A stretch of DNA of 64,000 nucleotides from Pelomicrobium methylotrophicum (GTDB taxonomy: Bacteria; Pseudomonadota; Gammaproteobacteria; Burkholderiales; UBA6910), in contig NZ_VPFL01000006.1 of NCBI RefSeq assembly GCF_008014345.1, positions 99,214 through 163,213 of the forward strand, written 5' to 3'. The notes under the pieces are model-generated. The model saw only the letters and a program-made list of their open reading frames with translations. It made no database searches and was not told the DNA's origin. Within the stretch, counting starts at the first letter, position 1, and every line of letters starts with the position of its first letter. Shown here in pieces: positions 20,701-31,234 of the stretch. The translations under genes were made by a program, and so were the position numbers.

Positions 20701-21795
20701 GTGGACGTATGTGACTTGTCGCCCGGCTACGTGCGCGCCATCGCGCCCTATCAGCCGGGGAAACCGATCTCTGAGCTGGAACGGGAGCTGGGGCTTACCG
20801 AAATCGTCAAGCTGGCCTCCAACGAAAATCCTCTGGGGCCCAGCCCGAAGGCGTTGGCGGCCATTCAGAAGGCGCTGCCGGAGCTGGCCCGCTATCCCGA
20901 CGGCAACGGCTTCGAGCTGAAAGCGGCGATCTGCCGCAAGTTCAACGTCACCATGGACCAGGTGGTTCTCGGCAACGGTTCCAACGACGTGCTGGAGATG
21001 GTGGCCCGCGCCTTTCTTGCCCCGGGCATTGCCGCCGTTTACTCGCAGCACGCGTTCGCCGTCTATCCGCTGGCGGTGCAAGCCATCGGCGCCAAGGGGA
21101 TCGAAGTGCCGGCGCGCAACTACGGGCACGACCTGGAGGCGATGCTGGAGGCCATCGACGAGGACACGCGCATTGTGTTCATCGCCAATCCCAACAACCC
21201 CACGGGCACGGTGGTGCAGCCCGCCCAGCTCCTTGGGTTTCTGCGCCGCGTTCCGCGGACGGTGGTGGTGGTGCTGGACGAGGCCTACTACGAATACCTG
21301 CCGCAGGACATGAAGAGCGCGAGCCCGGCCTGGATCGGGGAGTTTCCGAACCTCGTGGTGACGCGCACCTTCTCCAAGGCCTACGGGCTGGCGGCGCTCA
21401 GAGTGGGCTTCGCGCTGGCGCAGCCGCGCATCGCCGAGCTCATGAACCGGGTGCGCCAACCGTTCAACGTGAACACCCTTGGACAGGTGGCGGCGACGGC
21501 CGCGCTGGACGACGCGGAATTCGTGGCCAAGAGCGTGGCTCTTAACCGGGCTGGCATGATGCAGATCACCACCGGCTTGATCGAGCTGAAGCTCCCGTTC
21601 ATTCCGTCCTACGGCAACTTCGTGTGTTTCGAGGTGGGCGATGCGAACGCCGTGTTCCAGAAGCTCCTGCGCAAGGGCGTGATCGTGCGTCCGGTCGCAA
21701 ACTACGGGTTGCCCCAGCACCTCCGGGTGAGCGTGGGCCTGGAATCGGAGAATGCGCGGTTTCTCGCCGCCTTGCGCGAGGTGTTGGCCGCGTGA
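20701..21795 (+). CDS. hisC: Histidinol-phosphate/aromatic aminotransferase
   Basis: 364 residues. Class I/II PLP aminotransferase. Family features: [36 protein letters not shown] and the PLP lysine in [16 protein letters not shown]. Its place between pheA and tyrA suggests it also serves transamination of phenylpyruvate, hydroxyphenylpyruvate or prephenate. GTG at 20701, two bases after the pheA stop, is chosen; a TTG at 20683 would lie within pheA. Its TGA overlaps the GTG of tyrA. Confidence 0.94.
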   Translation: MDVCDLSPGYVRAIAPYQPGKPISELERELGLTEIVKLASNENPLGPSPKALAAIQKALPELARYPDGNGFELKAAICRKFNVTMDQVVLGNGSNDVLEMVARAFLAPGIAAVYSQHAFAVYPLAVQAIGAKGIEVPARNYGHDLEAMLEAIDEDTRIVFIANPNNPTGTVVQPAQLLGFLRRVPRTVVVVLDEAYYEYLPQDMKSASPAWIGEFPNLVVTRTFSKAYGLAALRVGFALAQPRIAELMNRVRQPFNVNTLGQVAATAALDDAEFVAKSVALNRAGMMQITTGLIELKLPFIPSYGNFVCFEVGDANAVFQKLLRKGVIVRPVANYGLPQHLRVSVGLESENARFLAALREVLAA

Positions 21796-22667
21796 GGGAG
21801 GCTCGTCTCAAGACGCTGGTCGTGGTGGGCGTCGGCCTGATCGGGGGCTCCTTCGCCCTCGCGCTCAAGGCTGCGGGCCGCGTGGATCGGGTCGTGGGCG
21901 TGGGCCGGACCCGGGAAAATCTCCAGCACGCCCTCGACGCCGGGCTCGTGGACGAAGTGGCCGAATCCCTGGCCTGCGCCGCCCCCGGCGCGGACGTGGT
22001 GCTGCTGGCGGCACCGGTCGGGCAGACCGGACGCCTGATGGCTCAACTCGCGCCCTGCCTGAACGGTCGGACCATCGTGACGGACGCCGGCAGCACCAAG
22101 CAGGACGTGGTGGCCATGGCGCGGACGTTTCTTTCCATGCATATCGCCCGCTTTGTTCCTGCCCACCCGATCGCGGGGATGGAGCGCAGCGGCGCGGCGG
22201 CCGCCACGGCGGAGCTCTATCGGGGCCGCACGGTGGTGCTGACGCCGCTGCCTGAAACCGATCCGGCGGCCCGCGACACCGTGCGCTCCCTTTGGGAAGC
22301 GTGCGGCGCCCAAGTGGTGGAAATGGCGCCGGACCACCACGACCGGGTGCTGGCGGCAGTCAGTCATCTTCCCCATCTGCTCGCCTTCGCGTTGATGGAC
22401 CTGGTCGGGCGCCACGCGGAGGCCGAGACCTTCCTGCGTTTCGCCGGCAGCGGCTTTCGTGACGTCACCCGGATTGCGGCGAGTTCTCCGGAAATGTGGC
22501 GCGATATTTGCCTTGCCAACCGCGAGGCGCTACTGGCCCTCGTTGACGCGTACTGCGCGGAGCTCGACGAGGTGCGCGATCTGGTGGCGCAGGGCGATGG
22601 CGAGGCGCTCGCGCGGCTTTTTGCGCGGGCCCGGCAGGCCCGTCAACGACTGGATCAAGAGGCATGA
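21792..22667 (+). CDS. tyrA: Prephenate/arogenate dehydrogenase TyrA
   Basis: 291 residues. NAD(P)-dependent oxidative decarboxylation of prephenate on the tyrosine branch. Rossmann motif [17 protein letters not shown] at the N-terminus. Then [24 protein letters not shown] (catalytic His) and [16 protein letters not shown] start at 21792 overlaps the hisC stop; a longer frame to 21624 would lie inside hisC. No fused chorismate mutase or ACT domain. Confidence 0.95.
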   Translation: MREARLKTLVVVGVGLIGGSFALALKAAGRVDRVVGVGRTRENLQHALDAGLVDEVAESLACAAPGADVVLLAAPVGQTGRLMAQLAPCLNGRTIVTDAGSTKQDVVAMARTFLSMHIARFVPAHPIAGMERSGAAAATAELYRGRTVVLTPLPETDPAARDTVRSLWEACGAQVVEMAPDHHDRVLAAVSHLPHLLAFALMDLVGRHAEAETFLRFAGSGFRDVTRIAASSPEMWRDICLANREALLALVDAYCAELDEVRDLVAQGDGEALARLFARARQARQRLDQEA

Positions 22668-23974
22668 GCACGACTTACCGCGTCAACCCCGGGGGCTCGG
22701 TGCGGGGCACCGTCCGGGTGCCAGGGGACAAATCGATCTCCCATCGCGCCATCATGCTGGGCTCCATCGCGGAGGGGACGACCCGGATCACGGGGTTTCT
22801 CGAGGGCGAGGACGCCTTGGCCACCATGAACATCTTCCGTGCGCTGGGGGTGCGCATCGAGGGACCGGACGCCGGTCGGGTGGCGGTGCACGGGGTGGGC
22901 CTGCATGGGCTGCAAGCGCCCTCGCGGGAGTTGGACTGCGGCAACTCCGGCACGTCGATGCGGCTGCTGGCGGGCCTGCTGGCGGGGCAGCGGTTTACTT
23001 CCGTGCTCACAGGGGACGCTTCCCTCCAGAAGCGCCCGATGCGGCGTGTGGCGGAACCGCTGGCGCGGATGGGGGCGCGCATCGAGACGGCCCCCGAGGG
23101 CCGGCCACCGCTCACGGTCTATGGGACCACCCGGCTGCGGGGGATCGAGTACGCCATGCCGGTGGCAAGCGCCCAGGTGAAATCGGCGCTCCTGCTGGCG
23201 GGCCTTTACGCGAGCGGGCGCACCTGCGTGACCGAACCGGCGCCCACGCGGGACCATACCGAGCGCATGCTGCGTGCCTTTGGCTACCCGGTCACCTCGA
23301 CGGGCTCGACCGTCTGTGTCGAGAGCGGGGGCAAGCTTTCCGCTTGTGACATCGAGGTGCCGGGGGACATCTCTTCCGCTGCCTTTTTCCTGGTGGCGGC
23401 GAGCATCGCACCGGGCTCAGACCTCACGCTGTTGCACGTGGGCGTCAACCCCTCGCGCACCGGCGTGCTGGAGATCCTGAGGCGCATGGGCGCCGACATC
23501 ACGCTCATGAACGAGCGGCTGGTGGGCGGGGAGCCGGTGGCCGATATCCGCGTGCGGCATGCGCCCCTCAAGGGCGTCGAGGTACCGCCCGAGCTGGTGC
23601 CGCTTGCCATCGACGAGTTCCCTGTCCTCTTCGTGGCCGCCGCGTCGGCCGCCGGTGAGACGCTGGTGACCGGCGCCGAGGAGCTGCGTGTGAAAGAGAG
23701 CGACCGTATCGCAGTGATGGCCGAGGGTTTGCGCCGCCTGGGAGTCGAAGCTCAGCCGATGCCGGATGGCATGCGCATCCGGGGTGGACCCTACGGGGGT
23801 GGGGTCGTGGACAGCCACGGCGATCACCGGGTGGCGATGGCCTTCGCCGTGGCGGCGCTGAGGGCTTCGCAGGCCATCGAGATCCTGGATTGTGCCCCTG
23901 TGGCGACCTCGTTTCCCGGGTTTGTCCAGCTCGCGCGCGAGGCGGGTCTGGACATCGAAGAGCGAAGGGATTAA
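22664..23974 (+). CDS. aroA: 3-Phosphoshikimate 1-carboxyvinyltransferase (EPSP synthase)
   Basis: 436 residues. It joins PEP to shikimate-3-phosphate. Motifs: VPGDKSISHRAIMLGSIA, LDCGNSGTSMRLLAGLL, RPMRRVAEPL, the mobile-loop VKESDRI and DSHGDHRVAMAFAVAALR. DCGNSGT near residue 87 has the common bacterial Gly context of a glyphosate-sensitive class I type; this is an inference. Start ATG overlaps the tyrA stop (ATGA). Confidence 0.97.
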   Translation: MSTTYRVNPGGSVRGTVRVPGDKSISHRAIMLGSIAEGTTRITGFLEGEDALATMNIFRALGVRIEGPDAGRVAVHGVGLHGLQAPSRELDCGNSGTSMRLLAGLLAGQRFTSVLTGDASLQKRPMRRVAEPLARMGARIETAPEGRPPLTVYGTTRLRGIEYAMPVASAQVKSALLLAGLYASGRTCVTEPAPTRDHTERMLRAFGYPVTSTGSTVCVESGGKLSACDIEVPGDISSAAFFLVAASIAPGSDLTLLHVGVNPSRTGVLEILRRMGADITLMNERLVGGEPVADIRVRHAPLKGVEVPPELVPLAIDEFPVLFVAAASAAGETLVTGAEELRVKESDRIAVMAEGLRRLGVEAQPMPDGMRIRGGPYGGGVVDSHGDHRVAMAFAVAALRASQAIEILDCAPVATSFPGFVQLAREAGLDIEERRD

Positions 23975-23991
23975 TTGCAGCTCGTTGAACG

Positions 23992-24663
23992 ATGCCGCCG
24001 CCTGAAGACGTGCCGGTGATCGCCATCGACGGCCCCTCGGCCTCGGGGAAAGGGACTATCGCCCAAGGGGTCGCCCGGGTCCTGGGGTTCCATTACCTGG
24101 ACAGCGGCGCGCTTTATCGACTCGTGGCGCTCGCTGCGCGGCGTCGGGGCATTGAGCTCACGGCCGAACAGCCGTTGGCCCAAGTGGCGGCAGGGCTGGA
24201 TGCGAGCTTCGAAGGGGATGAGGTAATCCTCGACGGCGAGCGGGTGACGGACACAATCCGCAGCGAACCGGTGTCTCAGGACGCCTCGAAAGTGGCTTCC
24301 CACCCCCAGGTTCGCGCGGCCTTGATGGCGCGGCAGCGGGCCTTTCGGCGGCCGCCCGGCCTGGTGGCGGAGGGGCGGGACATGGGCACTCACGTCTTCC
24401 CGGACGCACGGCTCAAGATCTTTTTGACCGCAAGCCCCGAGGAGCGGGCTCGGCGCCGTTATAAGCAGTTGATAGACAAAGGAATGGATGTTACTATGAT
24501 AGATCTCGTTCGGGATATTGCCGAACGCGACCGCCGGGACCGCGAACGGGCCGTGGCTCCGCTGAAGCAGGCCGACGATGCGGTTTTGATCGACACAACG
24601 TCGCTTACCATCGACGAGATCGTCAATGCGGTGGTGGCTCGCTACCGGTCCCTGACGTCGTAG
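23992..24663 (+). CDS. cmk: Cytidylate kinase
   Basis: 223 residues. Phosphorylates CMP and dCMP. P-loop [18 protein letters not shown] at the N-terminus, then [14 protein letters not shown], the CMP-binding [14 protein letters not shown] and [15 protein letters not shown] with RARRRY. Cytosolic. It sits between aroA and rpsA, a conserved arrangement. A terminator-like hairpin follows before rpsA. Confidence 0.97.
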   Translation: MPPPEDVPVIAIDGPSASGKGTIAQGVARVLGFHYLDSGALYRLVALAARRRGIELTAEQPLAQVAAGLDASFEGDEVILDGERVTDTIRSEPVSQDASKVASHPQVRAALMARQRAFRRPPGLVAEGRDMGTHVFPDARLKIFLTASPEERARRRYKQLIDKGMDVTMIDLVRDIAERDRRDRERAVAPLKQADDAVLIDTTSLTIDEIVNAVVARYRSLTS

Positions 24664-24747
24664 GGTTGTCACCGGAATTCTTTGCCGGCGCGAGCTTTTG
24701 GGCTTCGGCGTCGGTGCAGAACGCAAGTGACTGTTTTATCAACTTAC

Positions 24748-24774
24748 CCCGCTTGAACAGAGAGCGGGTTTTTT
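24748..24774 (+). terminator. Terminator or attenuator in the rpsA leader
   Basis: Stem CCCGCT (24748-24753) and AGCGGG (24763-24768), loop TGAACAGAG, followed by six T (24769-24774). It ends 14 bases before the rpsA start, so rpsA must either read through it, be controlled by it, or have a promoter very close by. Confidence 0.7.
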
Positions 24775-24788
24775 ATCGGATTCCTTTG

Positions 24789-26507
24789 ATGATGGCTAAC
24801 GCTTCCCCTGCATCGGAGACCCAAGAGACTTTTGCGGCGTTGTTCGAGGAGAGCTTGGCGCGGAAGGAAATGCGCGTGGGCGAGGTGATCACCGCTGAAG
24901 TCGTTCGGGTCGATCCCAACTTCGTTGTCGTCAATGCAGGGCTGAAATCGGAAAGCGTGATTCCGATCGATGAGTTTCGCAATGACCGGGGCGAAATCGA
25001 AGTCAAGCCGGGCGAGTTCGTCAGCGTTGCCATCGAGGCGCTGGAGGACGGCTACGGCGAGACGCGTCTGTCCCGGGAGCGAGCCAAGCGCCTGGCGGCC
25101 TGGCACGATCTGGAACAGGCCATGGAAAAAGGCGAAGTGGTCAAGGGCGTGGTGTCCGGCAAGGTCAAGGGCGGCCTCACCGTCATGATCAACGGTATCC
25201 GCGCCTTCCTTCCCGGATCGCTGGTGGACATCCGGCCGATGAAGGACACTTCCCCGCTCGAAGGCAAAGAGCTCGAGTTCAAGGTCATCAAGCTCGACCG
25301 CAAGCGCAATAACGTCGTCGTCTCGCGGCGGGCGGTGCTGGAGCAGACCCTGGGCGCCGAGCGCCAGGCCCTGCTGGAAAGCCTGAAGGAAGGGGCGGTG
25401 GTGAAGGGCATCGTGAAGAACATCACCGACTATGGCGCTTTCGTCGACTTGGGCGGCATCGACGGCTTGCTGCACATCACCGACCTGGCGTGGCGGCGCG
25501 TCAAGCATCCCTCCGAGGTTCTCTCGGTGGGGGACGAGGTCACCGCCAAGGTGCTGAAGTTTGATCAGGAAAAGAACCGCGTCTCGCTGGGGCTCAAGCA
25601 GCTGGGCGAGGACCCGTGGGTCGGCATCTCGCGCCGCTATCCCCAGGGAACTCGCTTGTTCGGGAAGGTCACCAATATCACCGACTACGGTGCCTTCGTC
25701 GAAATCGAGGAGGGTATCGAAGGCCTGGTGCACGTCTCCGAGATGGACTGGACCAACAAGAACATTCATCCGTCCAAGGTGGTGCAGGTGGGCGACGAAG
25801 TGGAGGTGATGATCCTGGAGATCGACGAGGATCGCCGTCGCATCTCCCTGGGGATGAAGCAGTGCATGCCCAATCCTTGGGAAGAGTTCGCCATGAACTT
25901 CAAGAAGGGCGATCGAGTGAAGGGTCAGATCAAGTCCATCACCGACTTCGGCATTTTCATTGGGCTGCCCGGCGGCATCGACGGCTTGGTGCATCTATCG
26001 GACCTGTCCTGGAGCATCCCTGGCGAGGAAGCGGTGCGCCAGTACAAGAAGGGCGACGAGGTGGAAGCCGTGGTGCTGTCCATCGACGTGGAGCGCGAGC
26101 GCATCTCGCTGGGTATCAAGCAGCTCGAAGGCGATCCTTTTACCGCTTATGTGGCCAAGCACGATAAGAACTCCGTGGTCTCGGGCACTGTCAAGTCGAT
26201 CGATGCGAAAGGGGCCGTCATTCAGCTGGATAACGACGTCGAGGGCTATCTGCGGGCATCCGAAGTGTCGCGCGACCGCGTCGAGGACATCCGCACGCGC
26301 CTGAAGGAGGGCGATACCGTCGAGGCGATGATCATCAACATCGACCGCAAAAATCGCACCATCAACCTGTCGATCAAAGCCAAGGATCTCGCGGAGCAGA
26401 ACGAGGCGTTGCAGAAAATGGCGTCCGAGAGCGTGTCCGGCGCGGGCACCACCAATTTGGGAGCATTGCTCAAGGCCAAACTGGACGGGAAGAACACCGA
26501 AGAATAA
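24789..26507 (+). CDS. rpsA: 30S ribosomal protein S1
   Basis: 572 residues with six S1 RNA-binding repeats. The first two are divergent ([40 protein letters not shown]) and bind the ribosome. Repeats three to six carry the consensus [32 protein letters not shown] and the weaker [15 protein letters not shown]1 recruits mRNA lacking strong Shine-Dalgarno sites. ATGs at 24789 and 24792 are both possible; the longer frame from 24666 is rejected because it crosses the leader hairpin. ihfB follows after 10 bases. Confidence 0.96.
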   Translation: MMANASPASETQETFAALFEESLARKEMRVGEVITAEVVRVDPNFVVVNAGLKSESVIPIDEFRNDRGEIEVKPGEFVSVAIEALEDGYGETRLSRERAKRLAAWHDLEQAMEKGEVVKGVVSGKVKGGLTVMINGIRAFLPGSLVDIRPMKDTSPLEGKELEFKVIKLDRKRNNVVVSRRAVLEQTLGAERQALLESLKEGAVVKGIVKNITDYGAFVDLGGIDGLLHITDLAWRRVKHPSEVLSVGDEVTAKVLKFDQEKNRVSLGLKQLGEDPWVGISRRYPQGTRLFGKVTNITDYGAFVEIEEGIEGLVHVSEMDWTNKNIHPSKVVQVGDEVEVMILEIDEDRRRISLGMKQCMPNPWEEFAMNFKKGDRVKGQIKSITDFGIFIGLPGGIDGLVHLSDLSWSIPGEEAVRQYKKGDEVEAVVLSIDVERERISLGIKQLEGDPFTAYVAKHDKNSVVSGTVKSIDAKGAVIQLDNDVEGYLRASEVSRDRVEDIRTRLKEGDTVEAMIINIDRKNRTINLSIKAKDLAEQNEALQKMASESVSGAGTTNLGALLKAKLDGKNTEE

Positions 26508-26517
26508 GGGTCTGACG

Positions 26518-26817
26518 ATGACCAAGTCGGAGCTTATTGCGCGGTTGGCTGCGCGCCACCCGCAGTTGGTGGCGAAGGATGCGGAGCTGGCGGTGAAGAT
26601 GATCCTGGATGCCATGGCTTCGAGCCTCGCCAAAGGGGAGCGAATCGAAATCCGCGGCTTCGGCAGTTTTGGGCTGAACTATCGTCCGCCGCGTGTCGGG
26701 CGCAATCCCAAGTCCGGCGAGAGGGTGGAAGTGCCGGAGAAGTATGTGCCCCACTTCAAGGCCGGCAAGGAACTGCGGGAACGGGTGGACTATAACAGCA
26801 AGAAGTCCTCGCCCTGA
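26518..26817 (+). CDS. ihfB: Integration host factor subunit beta
   Basis: 99 residues, a DNA-bending HU/IHF-family protein. Signature [21 protein letters not shown] with the intercalating Pro in GRNPKSGE. It begins [17 protein letters not shown], the usual IHF-beta opening. IHF helps form nucleoprotein structures, including those at sigma-54 promoters. A strong terminator lies just downstream. Confidence 0.97.
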   Translation: MTKSELIARLAARHPQLVAKDAELAVKMILDAMASSLAKGERIEIRGFGSFGLNYRPPRVGRNPKSGERVEVPEKYVPHFKAGKELRERVDYNSKKSSP

Positions 26818-26837
26818 AGGAATGGGCAGTCAGCGAG

Positions 26838-26870
26838 GACGGCACGCGGCCGGGGCGTGCCGTCTTTTTT
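26838..26870 (+). terminator. Rho-independent terminator after ihfB
   Basis: Perfect 9-bp stem GACGGCACG (26838-26846) with CGTGCCGTC (26856-26864), followed by TTTTTT. Separates rpsA-ihfB from the lapAB unit. Confidence 0.93.
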
Positions 26871-26933
26871 GTCCGACGTGGCGCTGTCCTGACGCCGCGT
26901 CCCTAGAGATTTGCGTTCGGCGGCGAGCGACCT

Positions 26934-27191
26934 ATGCGCGTTGTTTCCTGGATTCTGCGCATCATCCTGTTCCTCTTGCTCCTCACCTTCGCGCTAAAGA
27001 ACATGGACGAGGTGACGGTCCGCTACTACTTCGGAATCGAGTGGCAGGCGCCCTTGGCGCTGGTAATCTTCGTGTTCTTCGTGGCCGGGACAGTGATCGG
27101 CGTGATCGCCGGCTTCGTCGGTGAGCTGGGACGGCGCCGCCGCAGGGCGCAGGCCGTGGAGGCCCGATCGCCTCTGGATCCCCACGCCTAG
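26934..27191 (+). CDS. lapA: Lipopolysaccharide assembly protein LapA
   Basis: 85 residues. Two membrane helices (IILFLLLLTFAL, residues 9-20, and LALVIFVFFVAGTVIGVIAGF, about 41-61) flank the conserved NMDEVTVRYYFG. A basic cytosolic tail GRRRRRAQ follows. With LapB it tunes LpxC turnover and LPS synthesis at the inner membrane. It directly precedes lapB. Confidence 0.9.
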   Translation: MRVVSWILRIILFLLLLTFALKNMDEVTVRYYFGIEWQAPLALVIFVFFVAGTVIGVIAGFVGELGRRRRRAQAVEARSPLDPHA

Positions 27192-27252
27192 CCCCGGCCT
27201 TCTACGGCTGCCAGCCGCATCGCTTAGCCGCATCGCTTGAGCTGCGCACGCA

Positions 27253-28428
27253 ATGGAATTCGAATACTGGTGGTTGCTGGCGCTGCCGCTGTTCTTCGCG
27301 CTGGGATGGATGGCGGCCCGGGTGGACATCAAGCAGCTCCTTTCCGAGTCGCGTCGCGTGCCGTCGTCCTACTTCAAGGGCCTCAATTTCCTGCTCAACG
27401 AGCAGCCGGACAAGGCGATCGAGGCGTTCATCGAGGTGGTGAAAGTGGACCCCGAGACCATCGAGCTGCACTTTGCGCTGGGGAGCCTTTTCCGCCGCCG
27501 CGGAGAAGTGGAACGGGCGATCCGCATGCACCAGAACCTCCTGGACCGCAACGACCTGCCGCAGGAGTTTCGCGAGGACGCCCTGTACGAGCTGGCGCAG
27601 GATTACTTCAAGGCGGGGCTCCTGGACCGGGCCGAGGAGTTGCTGCTCCGGCTGGAGGGCACGCGGCACGAGCAGGCGGCCCTCAGGCAGCTGCTCGAGA
27701 TCTACGAGACTGAGAAGGACTGGGAAAAGGCGATCGCCACATCGCGGCGCATGGACAGCATCACGGGACAGTCGAGCGCCAAGGACATCGCGAACTATTA
27801 CTGCGAGCTGGCGGCGAACGCCATCACCCACTCGCGCCCAGAAGAAGCCCGGCAGCGTTTGCGGGAGGCGCTCGAAGTGAACCGCAAGTGTGCCCGCGCC
27901 AATGTCCTGCTCGGCGAGCTGGAGATGCAGCTGGGACGCCCGGCAGCCGCCATTGAGGCATGGAAGAAGATCGAGTTCCAGAACCCTGCCTACTTCGCCT
28001 TGGTGGCCGAGCGGCTGATGGAAGCGTACCGCCAACTGGGCAAGCCGGACGAAGGGCTGCAGCTGCTGCGTGGTTACCTGGCGCTGCAGCCGTCGGTGGA
28101 TCTTCTCGACACGGTGTTCCGGGCCACGCTGGAGCTCCAGGGAACGGAGGCGGCCTACCGGCTGGTGCGCGAAGAGTTGCGCCGCCATCCGACCTTGTTG
28201 GGGCTGGACCGGTTGCTGGAGGCCCAGCTCCTCAACGCGCCGCCGTCGTGGCGCCAGGACCTGGAACTCATCAAAAGCCTGGTGCAGAGCCATACCCGCA
28301 GCCTGGCGATGTACCGCTGCGGCGCGTGTGGGTTCCGCGCGCGCCAATACTACTGGCGTTGCCCGGCGTGCGGCGGCTGGGAGACCTACCCCCCGCTTCG
28401 CACTGAAGAAAAGGAGCTGGCGGCGTGA
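27253..28428 (+). CDS. lapB: Lipopolysaccharide assembly protein LapB
   Basis: 391 residues. An N-terminal membrane anchor ([17 protein letters not shown], residues 6-22) leads to tandem TPR helices (for example [25 protein letters not shown] as a repeat around residue 56) and a C-terminal rubredoxin-type metal knuckle YRCGACGF with WRCPACGGW (two CxxC pairs). LapB adapts FtsH to degrade LpxC and so balances LPS and phospholipid supply. 61 bases after lapA. Confidence 0.95.
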   Translation: MEFEYWWLLALPLFFALGWMAARVDIKQLLSESRRVPSSYFKGLNFLLNEQPDKAIEAFIEVVKVDPETIELHFALGSLFRRRGEVERAIRMHQNLLDRNDLPQEFREDALYELAQDYFKAGLLDRAEELLLRLEGTRHEQAALRQLLEIYETEKDWEKAIATSRRMDSITGQSSAKDIANYYCELAANAITHSRPEEARQRLREALEVNRKCARANVLLGELEMQLGRPAAAIEAWKKIEFQNPAYFALVAERLMEAYRQLGKPDEGLQLLRGYLALQPSVDLLDTVFRATLELQGTEAAYRLVREELRRHPTLLGLDRLLEAQLLNAPPSWRQDLELIKSLVQSHTRSLAMYRCGACGFRARQYYWRCPACGGWETYPPLRTEEKELAA

Positions 28429-28441
28429 AGGGGGCGGTGAC

Positions 28442-29134
28442 ATGAGCGATCCGCGCATCGTGGTTGCGCTGGATGTGGATTCGCGCCAGGCTGCGCTCAC
28501 GCTGGCCCGGCAGTTGGACCCGACACTGTGCCGCGTGAAGGTGGGCAAGGAGCTCTATGTGGCGGAAGGACCACGGCTGGTCCAGGAGCTGATGGCGGAC
28601 GGCTTCGAAGTGTTTCTGGACCTCAAGTTCCATGACATTCCGAACACCGTCGCCGGGGCATGCAAGGCCGCCGCTGCGCTGGGGGTGTGGATGGTGAACG
28701 TGCATGCCCTTGGCGGGCGGGCGATGCTCGCGGCGGCCGCCGACGCCCTGAGCGGGATACGGCAGCCGCCGCTCCTCGTGGCGGTGACGGTGCTCACCAG
28801 CCTCGGGCCGGCGGACCTCGCGGAGGTTGGGATCGCTGGATCCCCGGAGGAGGCGGTGCTGCGGCTTGCAACGCTGGCCAAGCGTTGCGGACTGGACGGC
28901 GTCGTATGCTCGCCGCTGGAGGCGGCGCGTTTGAGGAGCGAGCTGGGACCAGATTTCAGGCTGGTGACGCCAGGGGTACGACCCACCCCCAGGGCGGACG
29001 ACCAGACCCGGGTGGCGACCCCGCGCGGGGCGCTCTCCGCCGGCGCTGATTACCTGGTGATCGGTCGCCCGATCACCCGCGCACCCGACCCCCGAGCGGC
29101 CCTCCTCGCCATCCATCGTGAAATCCATGCCTGA
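28442..29134 (+). CDS. pyrF: Orotidine 5'-phosphate decarboxylase
   Basis: 230 residues. Last step of UMP synthesis. Motifs: [14 protein letters not shown], the catalytic [14 protein letters not shown] (K and D of the Asp-Lys-Asp array), VNVHALGG and LVTPGVRP with [10 protein letters not shown] at the phosphate site. ATG at 28442 follows AAGGGGGCGGTGAC, 13 bases after the lapB stop. Longer frames upstream are inside lapB and are not used. Confidence 0.96.
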   Translation: MSDPRIVVALDVDSRQAALTLARQLDPTLCRVKVGKELYVAEGPRLVQELMADGFEVFLDLKFHDIPNTVAGACKAAAALGVWMVNVHALGGRAMLAAAADALSGIRQPPLLVAVTVLTSLGPADLAEVGIAGSPEEAVLRLATLAKRCGLDGVVCSPLEAARLRSELGPDFRLVTPGVRPTPRADDQTRVATPRGALSAGADYLVIGRPITRAPDPRAALLAIHREIHA

Positions 29135-29151
29135 TAGGAGCGTGTTTTAAA

Positions 29152-30111
29152 GTGGCTGCAGCCTTCATTCCCTCAGCGCGAAACCTGCGCGCTGCCCGCG
29201 TCCTGGTGGTGGGCGATGTGATGCTGGACCGCTATTGGTTCGGAGAGGTGAGCCGCATTTCCCCGGAGGCGCCGGTGCCCGTGATCAAGATCGAGCGGGT
29301 CGAGGAGCGGCCCGGCGGGGCCGCCAACGTCGCGCGCAACGCCGCCGCCCTCGGAGCCCAGGTATGGCTGCTGTCGGTGGTGGGCGACGACGAGGCGGGA
29401 GCGGTGCTCGAGCGGCTGCTCGCCAAGGAGGGAGTCCAGGCGGTGCTGCACCGAGACCCCAAGCTCACCACGACCATTAAACTTCGGACCATCGCGCGCC
29501 ACCAGCAGCTCTTGCGGATCGACTTCGAGACGCCACCCTCCCACGAAGTGCTCGCCTCCAAGCTGGAGGACTTCAAACGCCTGCTGCCGCAGGCGGATGT
29601 GGTCGTGCTTTCCGACTATGGCAAGGGGGGGCTCACCCACATCGAGAAGATGATCGAGCTCGCAGCCGCCGTCGGCAAGCCGGTGCTGGTGGATCCCAAG
29701 GGGGACGACTACCAGCGCTACCGGGGCGCGACGCTGCTCACGCCCAATCGCGCCGAGTTCCGCGCAGTGGCGGGAAGCTGGAAAAGCGAGCAGGAGCTCA
29801 CCGAAAAGGCTCAGCGGCTGCGCCAGGAGCTGGGGTTGACGGCCTTGCTGGTGACCCGGAGCGAGGAGGGGATGACCCTCTATCGGCAGGGCGATGTGCT
29901 CCATGAGCCTGCCGACGCCAAGGAGGTGTTCGACGTCTCGGGCGCCGGCGACACCGTCATTGGCACGCTGGGCGTCATGCTGGCGGCGGGGGCAGACCTG
30001 CCAACCGCCGTGCGCATTGCCAACCGCGCTGCCGGCATCGTGGTGGGCAAGCTGGGCACGGCCGTCGTGAAACCCGACGAACTGTTCGGCCCGGACGAGG
30101 ACGTGCTCTGA
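29152..30111 (+). CDS. hldE1: D-glycero-beta-D-manno-heptose-7-phosphate kinase
   Basis: 319 residues, PfkB-family sugar kinase corresponding to the kinase half of E. coli HldE (RfaE). Motifs: [46 protein letters not shown] and the catalytic anion hole [13 protein letters not shown]. The nucleotidyltransferase half is absent, so a separate rfaE2/hldE2 gene must exist elsewhere. Start GTG at 29152, 17 bases after pyrF; AGGAGCG lies upstream. It precedes hldD in the ADP-heptose pathway for LPS core. Confidence 0.95.
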   Translation: MAAAFIPSARNLRAARVLVVGDVMLDRYWFGEVSRISPEAPVPVIKIERVEERPGGAANVARNAAALGAQVWLLSVVGDDEAGAVLERLLAKEGVQAVLHRDPKLTTTIKLRTIARHQQLLRIDFETPPSHEVLASKLEDFKRLLPQADVVVLSDYGKGGLTHIEKMIELAAAVGKPVLVDPKGDDYQRYRGATLLTPNRAEFRAVAGSWKSEQELTEKAQRLRQELGLTALLVTRSEEGMTLYRQGDVLHEPADAKEVFDVSGAGDTVIGTLGVMLAAGADLPTAVRIANRAAGIVVGKLGTAVVKPDELFGPDEDVL

Positions 30112-30137
30112 CAGGAAACGGGGGAACGGGGAAATTC

Positions 30138-31148
30138 ATGGGTTCTTCTTTGTATTACGTGGTGACGGGTGCCGCGGGATTCATCGGTTCCAACTTGGTT
30201 AAGGCGCTGAACGAGCGGGGCGAGACCAACATCCTCGCCGTCGACAACCTCACGCGCGCGGACAAATTCCGCAACCTGGTGGATTGCGAGATCGCCGATT
30301 ACCTGGACAAGGAGGAGTTCCTGGAACGGCTCCGGCAGGGCGAGTTCGAGGGCACGGTGGCGGCGGTGCTGCACCAGGGAGCGTGCTCCGACACCATGGA
30401 AGCGAATGGCCGTTACATGATGGAGAACAACTACCGCTACTCGCTGGCGCTTCTGGAATTCTGCCAGAACGAAGGCGTGCCGCTCCTGTACGCCTCGTCG
30501 GCGGCCGTGTACGGTGCCGGGACGGTGTTCAAGGAGGCGCGGGAGTTCGAGGCGCCGCTCAACGTGTACGGGTATTCCAAGCTATTGTTCGACCAGGTGG
30601 TTCGACGCCGGCTGCCGGAAGCCACGGGGCAGATCGTCGGCTTGCGCTACTTCAATGTCTACGGACCCCGGGAGTCCCACAAGGGCCGCATGGCGTCGGT
30701 GGCCTACCACCTGTTCCACCAGTACCAGCGGGAGGGGCGGGTGCGTCTGTTCCAGGGGGCCGATGGGTATGCCGACGGCGAGCAGCGGCGGGACTTCGTC
30801 TCGGTGGAAGATGTGGTCGAGGTGGCCATGTACTTCCTCGAGCACGGGGAAGTCTCTGGCATCTTCAACGTCGGGACAGGGGCGTCGCAATCGTTCAACG
30901 ACGTCGCGGTAGCCACTGTCAATGCCTGCCGCGCGGCGAAGGGTCTGCCGCCGCTCGCGTTGGCGCAGCTCAAGGAGCAGGGCGTCATCGAGTACATCCC
31001 CTTTCCCGACGCTCTCAAGGGGAAGTACCAGAGCTATACCCAGGCCGACGTGGGCGCCCTGCGCCGCGCCGGCTACCAGAAGCCGTTCCTGACGTTGGAG
31101 GAGGGTATCGCGCGCTACGTCAAAGCGCTGTTGCAGGGTTCGCCCTGA
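30138..31148 (+). CDS. hldD: ADP-L-glycero-D-manno-heptose 6-epimerase
   Basis: 336 residues, an extended SDR enzyme. NADP site [35 protein letters not shown], the catalytic [10 protein letters not shown] (Tyr and Lys) with SSAAVYGAG, and [19 protein letters not shown]. Final step of ADP-heptose synthesis for LPS inner core. Pairs with the preceding kinase gene. Confidence 0.97.
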   Translation: MGSSLYYVVTGAAGFIGSNLVKALNERGETNILAVDNLTRADKFRNLVDCEIADYLDKEEFLERLRQGEFEGTVAAVLHQGACSDTMEANGRYMMENNYRYSLALLEFCQNEGVPLLYASSAAVYGAGTVFKEAREFEAPLNVYGYSKLLFDQVVRRRLPEATGQIVGLRYFNVYGPRESHKGRMASVAYHLFHQYQREGRVRLFQGADGYADGEQRRDFVSVEDVVEVAMYFLEHGEVSGIFNVGTGASQSFNDVAVATVNACRAAKGLPPLALAQLKEQGVIEYIPFPDALKGKYQSYTQADVGALRRAGYQKPFLTLEEGIARYVKALLQGSP

Positions 31149-31234
31149 CACACGGGCGTGCTTGCGTGGTGTGGGATAATGGACAGCCGAGCAACGGCCA
31201 GGCTGGATCGGCGATGAAACAGGAAACTGCGGCC

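Noticed and set aside
30284..31234. Long N-terminal extension of cysM
   Set aside because: Out-of-frame reading of hldD.
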